From Alphaproteobacteria bacterium (GTDB lineage: Bacteria > Pseudomonadota > Alphaproteobacteria > ATCC43930 > CGMCC-115725): a DNA stretch of 5,625 nt. Both the position numbers and the translations under genes were made by a program. The notes below the pieces were generated by a model. It ran no database searches and was not told the DNA's origin. It saw nothing but the letters and a program-made list of their open reading frames with translations. This document shows, piece after piece, positions 1 through 5,625 of the stretch (position 1 is its first letter; each line of letters starts with the position of its first letter). Location: positions 1 through 5,625 of the forward strand of contig JAGWIH010000163.1 of the NCBI GenBank assembly GCA_028866355.1, in the 5' to 3' direction.

Positions 1-486
1 CCGGAAAATCAGTTGCCGGCGCTCGGCGAAATCTTGCTCGCCTATGTGCTCAATCATCCCTTTTTATTGGCCGAAGCCGCTGAAGAACTTGCGCAATTTG
101 ATCTTCCCGGCACCGGAAAACTTGACAGTCTTTCCCGCAAAATCCTAGAACTGCACCAGCGCAATCCCGCCCTTGACGCAGAGACCTTGAAAGGCCACCT
201 AACTCGCGATGGATTCGGGCCCGTGGTGGAACGAATCCTCTCTCCGCGCGTCTTGGAATTTGCCCGTTTTGCGAGGGTCGGTGCGGATGTCGAAGTGGTG
301 CGATCGGGGTGGGTCGACATCAAACGGCGGTATGAGCAGCAGTGCCTTTTGACGCAGATTGCCGAAGCGGAACGCCACCTCGCCGTCGACACCAACGAGG
401 AAACCCTCGCACGTCTGCGGCATCTCCAAGAGATGCTGCATGCGAGCCAGGCGAAGGACGACGATGTGAGCGGCGATCTGGGTTGA
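1..486 (+). CDS. dnaG: DNA primase DnaG, C-terminal part (5' end outside window)
   Basis: This is the last 161 codons of the primase that makes RNA primers for replication. The frame is open from base 1 (P-E-N-Q...) and stops with TGA at 484-486, so the gene begins upstream of the window. What is visible is the helical C-terminal region that in DnaG proteins binds the replicative helicase DnaB. It includes a hydrophobic helix with an LAYVLNHPFLLAEAAEELA-type segment, typical of primase C-termini, and a charged tail rich in E, R and Q. The zinc-binding and TOPRIM catalytic domains are not in view. Support for the call is this C-terminal pattern plus the position directly before rpoD, the conserved macromolecular-synthesis order. 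The codons are less GC-biased than in rpoD, with TTA, CTA and many CTT leucines. The sequence match to family memory is moderate and the context is strong. Confidence 0.85.
   Translation, partial: PENQLPALGEILLAYVLNHPFLLAEAAEELAQFDLPGTGKLDSLSRKILELHQRNPALDAETLKGHLTRDGFGPVVERILSPRVLEFARFARVGADVEVVRSGWVDIKRRYEQQCLLTQIAEAERHLAVDTNEETLARLRHLQEMLHASQAKDDDVSGDLG
186..212 (+). promoter_or_regulatory. possible internal heat-shock-type promoter for rpoD, within dnaG
   Basis: CTTGAAA at 186-192 is an exact match to the sigma-32 -35 consensus known from E. coli. Twelve bases on, at 205-212, is CGCGATGG, only a partial match to the -10 consensus CCCCATNT. In E. coli a heat-shock promoter for rpoD does lie inside dnaG, so the position makes sense. 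The weak -10 and short spacer keep this speculative, and the motif is also simply coding sequence. Confidence 0.2.
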
Positions 487-510
487 GCGGCGACAGATTT
501 TAAATGACGC

Positions 511-515
511 GAAGG
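511..515 (+). promoter_or_regulatory. ribosome binding site deciding the rpoD start
   Basis: GAAGG at 511-515 sits 9 bases before the ATG at 525 and lies inside the longer reading frame that starts at ATG 504. The 504 start has only a GAG far upstream (485-487, 16 bases away). This favours translation from 525, giving a protein that begins M-A-S-K. Confidence 0.55.
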
Positions 516-524
516 CGAACCGAC

Positions 525-2495
<1,971 letters not shown>

Positions 2496-2505
2496 TGACG
2501 GGACT

Positions 2506-2536
2506 CGGGCCCGCCGCTTACATTGGCGCGGGCCCG
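2506..2536 (+). promoter_or_regulatory. perfect 9-bp inverted repeat between rpoD and the tRNA, overlapping the tRNA 5' end
   Basis: CGGGCCCGC at 2506-2514 is the exact reverse complement of GCGGGCCCG at 2528-2536, with a 13-base loop between. The right arm covers the whole 5' acceptor strand (positions 1-7) of the tRNA. No T-run follows, so it is not a standard intrinsic terminator. In a read-through or leader transcript it could compete with folding of the acceptor stem. Confidence 0.55.
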
Positions 2537-2605
2537 TAGTTCAGCGGTTAGAACGCGCCGCTCATAACGGTGTAGTCGCAGGTTCGAATCCTGCCGGGCC
2601 CACCA
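2530..2605 (+). tRNA. tRNA with anticodon CAU, probably tRNA-Ile2 (lysidine-modified, reads AUA)
   Basis: A complete cloverleaf can be drawn. The acceptor GGGCCCG (2530-2536) pairs perfectly with CGGGCCC (2595-2601). The D stem is GTTC/GAAC (2539-2542 with 2551-2554) around an 8-base loop. The anticodon stem is CGCCG/CGGTG with one G-U pair, loop CTCATAA, and anticodon CAT at 2563-2565. The variable loop has 5 bases. The T stem GCAGG/CCTGC (2578-2582 with 2590-2594) has loop TTCGAAT. Discriminator A at 2602 and encoded CCA at 2603-2605. A paired G1-C72 and no GGG/CCC anticodon stem exclude initiator tRNA. The C4-G69 and C5-G68 pairs and the 8-base D loop resemble E. coli tRNA-Ile2 rather than elongator tRNA-Met. 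If so, TilS would convert C34 to lysidine. The tRNA itself is certain; the isoleucine assignment is likely but not proven. Confidence 0.93.
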
Positions 2606-2644
2606 CGCTTCACTCTCCAAACCGCGCGCTTTCCACCCTTCGCC

Positions 2645-2648
2645 GGAG
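2645..2648 (+). promoter_or_regulatory. ribosome binding site of ettA
   Basis: GGAG at 2645-2648 lies 5 bases before the ATG at 2654, supporting that start. The 48 bases between the tRNA 3' end and this ATG contain no convincing promoter or terminator. Confidence 0.6.
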
Positions 2649-2653
2649 TTTCC

Positions 2654-4336
2654 ATGCCCGCCTATCAGTACATCTATGTGATGAAAGGTCTGAGTAAGAC
2701 CTTTCCCGGCGGGCGCGAGGTGTTGAAGGACATCTGGCTGTCGTTCCTGCCCGGCGCCAAGATCGGCGTACTCGGCGCCAACGGTGCGGGCAAATCCACG
2801 CTGTTGCGCATCATGGCCGGTCTCGACCAAGACTTCGCTGGCGAGGGCTGGGCCGCCGAAGGCGTCACGGTCGGTTACCTGCCGCAGGAACCGACGCTCG
2901 ATCCCAAGAAGACAGTCGCCGGCAACGTCACCGACGGCCTTGGCGCGATCAAGACGCTGCTCGAGCGCTTCGAAGCAGTCAGCACCAAGCTGGGCGAAAG
3001 TCTGTCCGACGACGAAATGAACACGCTGCTTGCCGAGCAGGCCGAGCTCCAGGAAAAGATCGACGCGGTCAACGGCTGGGAACTCGAACGCACGGTCGAC
3101 ATCGCCATGGATGCGCTGCGCTGTCCGCCCGGCGATTCCGACGTCGCCAAGCTTTCGGGTGGCGAGCGCCGCCGTGTCGCGCTGTGCCGCTTGCTGCTGC
3201 AAAAGCCCGACCTGCTCTTGCTCGATGAACCCACCAATCACCTCGACGCCGAATCGGTGGCCTGGCTGCAGCGCTTCCTGGCGGACTATCCCGGCACCGT
3301 GGTCACGGTAACGCACGACCGCTACTTCCTCGACGAGGTTGCCGGCTGGATTCTCGAACTCGACCGCGGCCAGGGCATTCCCTATCAGGGCAACTATTCC
3401 GGCTGGCTCGAACAGAAGCAGAAGCGGCTGGAGCAGGAAGGCCGGCAGGAAGCCGCGCGTCAGCGCACGCTCCAGCGCGAGCTCGAATGGGTGAAGCAGA
3501 GCCCGCGCGCCCGTCAGGCCAAGAGCAAGGCGCGACTTTCGGCCTATGAAAGCCTGGTCTCGCAAAGCCGCGAGAAGGCGCCGGAAACCGCCCAGATCGT
3601 GCTGCCGCCGGGCCCACGGCTCGGCGAAAGCGTCATCGAAGCCAGTCGCCTGACCAAGGGTTACGGCGACAATCTGCTGATCGAGGATCTGTCGTTCCGT
3701 CTACCACCCGGCGGCATCGTCGGCGTTATCGGACCGAACGGCGCCGGCAAGACGACGCTATTTCGCATGATCGTCGGCCAGGAGAAGCCCGACTCCGGTG
3801 CCTTGCGGCTCGGCGATACCGTCAAACTCGGCTATGTCGACCAGAGCCGTGACGCGCTCGACCCCAACAAGTCGGTGTTCGAAGAGATTTCAGGCGGAGC
3901 CGACGAGATCGATCTCGGTCGCCGCAAAATGCCGGCGCGCGCCTATTGCGCGTTGTTCAATTTCCGCGGACCGGACCAGCAGAAGAAGACCGGGCAGATC
4001 TCGGGCGGCGAGCGCAATCGGGTGCACTTGGCCAAGATGCTCAAGACCGGCGCCAACGTCATTCTGCTCGACGAGCCGACCAACGATCTCGATGTCGACA
4101 CGTTGCGCGCGCTCGAGGAGGCGCTACTCGAATTTCCAGGCTGCGCCGTCGTCGTCAGCCACGACCGCTGGTTTCTCGACCGCATCGCGACGCACATCCT
4201 GGCCTTCGAAGGCATGAGCCAGGCCGTTTGGTTCGAAGGCAACTACGCCGATTATGTCGCCGATTGGAAGCGCCGCGTCGGCGCCGCCGCCGATCAGCCG
4301 CACCGGATCCGCTACAAGCCGCTGACGCGGACCTAG
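2654..4336 (+). CDS. ettA: energy-dependent translational throttle protein EttA (ABC-F ATPase)
   Basis: This is a soluble ABC-F ATPase of 560 residues that binds the ribosomal E site and gates the first peptide bonds according to the ATP/ADP state. The first ATPase domain has Walker A GANGAGKST (41-49), an inserted arm of about 95-140, signature LSGGE (167-171), Walker B ending DEP with E192, and switch H221. A charged linker (about 243-325) carries the P-site tRNA interaction motif, with EWVKQSPRARQAKSKARL at 278-295. The second domain has Walker A GPNGAGKTT (360-368), signature ISGGE (449-453), catalytic E474 and H503. There are no membrane segments, as expected for ABC-F. The PPGPRLG segment after the linker, the near-identity of the EFPGCAVVVSHDRWFLDRIATHIL-type region to E. 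coli EttA, and the length separate it from Uup and the resistance ABC-F proteins. It lies 48 bases after the tRNA on the same strand and ends in a TAG shared with the opposing gene. Confidence 0.96.
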   Translation: MPAYQYIYVMKGLSKTFPGGREVLKDIWLSFLPGAKIGVLGANGAGKSTLLRIMAGLDQDFAGEGWAAEGVTVGYLPQEPTLDPKKTVAGNVTDGLGAIKTLLERFEAVSTKLGESLSDDEMNTLLAEQAELQEKIDAVNGWELERTVDIAMDALRCPPGDSDVAKLSGGERRRVALCRLLLQKPDLLLLDEPTNHLDAESVAWLQRFLADYPGTVVTVTHDRYFLDEVAGWILELDRGQGIPYQGNYSGWLEQKQKRLEQEGRQEAARQRTLQRELEWVKQSPRARQAKSKARLSAYESLVSQSREKAPETAQIVLPPGPRLGESVIEASRLTKGYGDNLLIEDLSFRLPPGGIVGVIGPNGAGKTTLFRMIVGQEKPDSGALRLGDTVKLGYVDQSRDALDPNKSVFEEISGGADEIDLGRRKMPARAYCALFNFRGPDQQKKTGQISGGERNRVHLAKMLKTGANVILLDEPTNDLDVDTLRALEEALLEFPGCAVVVSHDRWFLDRIATHILAFEGMSQAVWFEGNYADYVADWKRRVGAAADQPHRIRYKPLTRT

Positions 4337-5004
4337 GGTTTAGTGGTCTGCGCCTGGCCGGGTGCCAACGGGCCGCCGGTGGCGGAGCCGGCCCCGCCGG
4401 CGAGGCGCTGCCTCAATTGCTGGTTCAACCCGGCGACGGTTCCGCCATCGCGTTGGATGGCGGAGGCGATCTCCTCGCGTTCGGTCAGCGCCATGCTGAC
4501 GCCTTCGACCTCGACGTCAACGATCTTGAGATCGTCGCTCACCTTGTCCACGTGCCAATAGATGGTGGTTGCCGGCGCGCCGTTGGTGTGGATCAGCTCG
4601 CTCGTGACGACGTAGCTGGTCGGGCTTTCGGTCCGCGCGCTCGTCACCTTGACGGTCTCGCCGCTATAATTCTTGAAGCGGTCGGCATAGGTCCGCACGA
4701 CCCATTGCGCGAAGAGCTGGCTGAACTGGTTACGGTCCTGATCGCTCGCGGTCAGCCAGTAGCGGCCGAGCACGAAACGGGCGATCCGCGGGATGTCGAA
4801 CCCGGTCTGCAAGAGCGTGCTGAAGCGCTGCTCACGTTCGGCATCCGACATCTGCGGATTTTTCAGCATCGTCATCGCCTGCTGCACCAGCCCGTCGACA
4901 AAAGCCTTTGGATCGGTTTGTGCCGCACGGGTCGGTGCGGTCCAAAGCAGCAGAGCTGCAGCCACGATGAGGACAGAAAGAGAACGGCGGGACGTGATCA
5001 GCAT
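4333..5004 (-). CDS. mlaC: MlaC/Ttg2D-family phospholipid-binding protein, secreted
   Basis: This is a 223-residue periplasmic protein of the MlaC (Tol_Tol_Ttg2) family, which carries phospholipids between the outer membrane and an inner-membrane MlaFEDB ABC transporter. Residues 1-27 form a signal peptide: positive R6-R7, hydrophobic LSVLIVAAALLLW, and a T-R-A site suggesting cleavage after A27. The mature part has the family pattern: FVDGLVQQAMTMLKN, a helix with RFSTLLQTGFDIPRIARFVLGRYW (about 61-83), FAQWVVRTYADRFKNYSGE, and a C-terminal half ending KIVDVEVEGVSMALTEREEIASAI. The last ~23 residues are Gly/Ala/Pro-rich and look disordered. AGAGG (5011-5015) lies 6 bases before the ATG. No mlaE, mlaD, mlaF or mlaB is adjacent, so it is a lone copy here. 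The hopanoid-associated HpnM belongs to the same family and is an alternative name; no hopanoid genes are in view. Confidence 0.88.
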   Translation of the reverse strand: MLITSRRSLSVLIVAAALLLWTAPTRAAQTDPKAFVDGLVQQAMTMLKNPQMSDAEREQRFSTLLQTGFDIPRIARFVLGRYWLTASDQDRNQFSQLFAQWVVRTYADRFKNYSGETVKVTSARTESPTSYVVTSELIHTNGAPATTIYWHVDKVSDDLKIVDVEVEGVSMALTEREEIASAIQRDGGTVAGLNQQLRQRLAGGAGSATGGPLAPGQAQTTKP

Positions 5005-5059
5005 GAGCCCCCTCTCGAATCAGCCGACATTCGGCGCCTCGCAACGTCGTTTTGCCGCG

Positions 5060-5089
5060 AGCATAGGGCGGTGCCGTTGTGGCCGACAA
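5060..5089 (-). promoter_or_regulatory. candidate sigma-70 promoter of mlaC
   Basis: Read on the minus strand, TTGTCG (5084-5089) and TATGCT (5060-5065) are separated by 18 bases, each matching 4 of 6 consensus positions. Transcription would begin near 5053 and leave a leader of about 50 bases before the mlaC ATG. It is the best match I see by eye in this interval. Confidence 0.35.
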
Positions 5090-5151
5090 GGGGCCGCTCT
5101 GCGCCGGGCGGGGTCGCATTTTTGGCGCTAGACGCGCTATGGTGCAGAACG

Positions 5152-5160
5152 CTATCCACA
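5152..5160 (+). promoter_or_regulatory. near-consensus DnaA box upstream of metF
   Basis: CTATCCACA differs from the strong DnaA box TTATCCACA only at the first base. It stands alone, 38 bases before the metF ATG, with no AT-rich unwinding region or box cluster nearby. It is therefore not an origin. It could be a regulatory site or chance. Confidence 0.3.
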
Positions 5161-5197
5161 GTGGGATTCTGCCCATTTTCGAGGGTATTTTGGCGTA

Positions 5198-5625
5198 ATG
5201 ACGACGAGTCGCAGACGGCAAAACGGACCGCGCACGGCGGCCGGCCTGGAGGCTGGCGCGCTGCTGGCGGCCGATCCGCTCGCCGGCGTCGGCCGGGCGC
5301 CGCCGCGCGTCTCGTTCGAATTCTTCCCGCCCAAAACCGAGGAGATGGAAGAAAAGCTTTGGCAGACGGTGAAACGAGTCGAGCCCCTCGGGCCGCGTTT
5401 CGTGTCGGTCACCTACGGCGCTGGCGGCTCGACCCGCGCGCGCACCCACGCCACCGTGCTGCGTATCCGCATCGACACGGCGCTCGAACCGGCGGCGCAC
5501 CTGACGTGTGTCGGCGCGCCGCAGGATGCCATCGACGCGGTGGCGCGGCTCTATTGGGATTCGGGTATCCGCCATGTCGTCGCCTTGCGCGGCGATCCGC
5601 CGGCGGGCGAAGGCCCCTACACGCC
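5198..5625 (+). CDS. metF: 5,10-methylenetetrahydrofolate reductase MetF, N-terminal part (3' end outside window)
   Basis: This flavoenzyme reduces 5,10-methylene-THF to 5-methyl-THF, the methyl donor for methionine synthesis. The first 142 codons are visible in the TIM-barrel domain. Key motifs are VSFEFFPPK (38-46; E41 matches the catalytic acid Glu28 of E. coli), FVSVTYGAGGSTR (68-80), PAAHLTCVG (98-106) and GIRHVVALRGDPP (123-135; D133 matches the flavin-contacting Asp120). ATG 5198 is the first in-frame ATG after a TAG at 5129-5131, and no better start lies before the conserved core. This leaves about 37 residues before VSFEFF, somewhat longer than in E. coli, Arg-rich at first and then Ala/Gly-rich. 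The gene diverges from mlaC and continues beyond the window. No MetR- or ArsR-type regulator is visible. The call is secure from the motifs; the exact start is less so. Confidence 0.94.
   Translation, partial: MTTSRRRQNGPRTAAGLEAGALLAADPLAGVGRAPPRVSFEFFPPKTEEMEEKLWQTVKRVEPLGPRFVSVTYGAGGSTRARTHATVLRIRIDTALEPAAHLTCVGAPQDAIDAVARLYWDSGIRHVVALRGDPPAGEGPYT

Larger units (their letters stand above)
5005..5197. other. divergent intergenic region between mlaC and metF
   Basis: These 193 bases hold the start signals of both flanking genes. I see the mlaC ribosome binding site, a candidate mlaC promoter, an isolated DnaA-box-like 9-mer, and two copies of TTTTGGCG (5120-5127 and 5188-5195). A GAGGG at 5181-5185 may be the metF ribosome binding site, 12 bases from its ATG, which is longer than usual. 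I recognise no riboswitch, small gene or clear forward sigma-70 promoter. Confidence 0.6.

Noticed and set aside
498..503. TTTAAA just before ATG 504, considered as a -10 box for rpoD
   Set aside because: No acceptable -35 lies 16-18 bases upstream, and transcription would start at or inside the coding frame and lose the ribosome binding site.
2530..2605. tRNA gene as an integration site for a mobile element
   Set aside because: No integrase gene and no repeat of the tRNA 3' end is visible in the downstream sequence, which is the core gene ettA.
4373..4401. Two adjacent GC hairpins (CCGCC/GGCGG and GCCGG/CCGGC) near the ettA-mlaC junction, considered as terminators
   Set aside because: The stems are only 5 bp, no T-run follows on either strand, and the bases encode the Gly/Ala-rich mlaC tail, where such symmetry is expected from composition.
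5005..5197. Riboswitch (SAM or SAH type) upstream of metF
   Set aside because: I could not find the conserved cores or paired elements of these classes by eye, and the region has plain short-leader architecture.
4832..5575. Open frame (247 codons) on the minus strand across the mlaC start, the intergenic region and metF
   Set aside because: It overlaps the mlaC signal peptide in another frame and opposes the motif-rich MetF frame. No domain is recognisable.

Overview
The window looks like ordinary chromosomal core from a GC-rich alphaproteobacterium. The dnaG-rpoD order without rpsU, the style of the sigma-70 factor (long acidic non-conserved region), the CAU tRNA with its encoded CCA, and MlaC-, EttA- and MetF-type proteins all fit that group. 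A Rhodospirillales- or Rhizobiales-like source is my inference; the sequence alone does not fix genus or species. Hand counts of five 60-base lines each give about 56% GC in the dnaG tail and about 64% in rpoD.

Layout. Bases 1-486 (+) are the C-terminal part of DNA primase (dnaG), cut by the window edge. The housekeeping sigma factor rpoD follows on the same strand; its most likely start is 525, with 504 as the alternative. A tRNA gene with anticodon CAU lies 34 bases after rpoD, at 2530-2605, and its features fit isoleucine-2 (lysidine-type) better than methionine. Next on the same strand is ettA (2654-4336), the ABC-F translational throttle. Converging on it, with stop codons that share bases, is a lone mlaC-family gene (minus strand, 4333-5004) for a secreted phospholipid-binding protein. 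A 193-base divergent intergenic region then separates mlaC from metF (+, from 5198), which runs off the right edge.

How the genes fit together. dnaG-rpoD is the classic macromolecular-synthesis pair (replication priming and transcription initiation). The tRNA and EttA add translation functions on the same strand, and I see no clear terminator or promoter between rpoD, the tRNA and ettA, so partial read-through is plausible. mlaC (outer-membrane lipid transport) and metF (one-carbon metabolism, methionine synthesis) are separate units driven from the divergent region.

I found no mobile element, CRISPR array, phage remnant or unknown multi-gene system. The points most worth a second look are small-scale: a perfect 9-bp leader hairpin that would sequester the tRNA 5' acceptor strand, the overlapping convergent stop codons, a heat-shock-like promoter motif inside dnaG, and a near-consensus DnaA box in front of metF.
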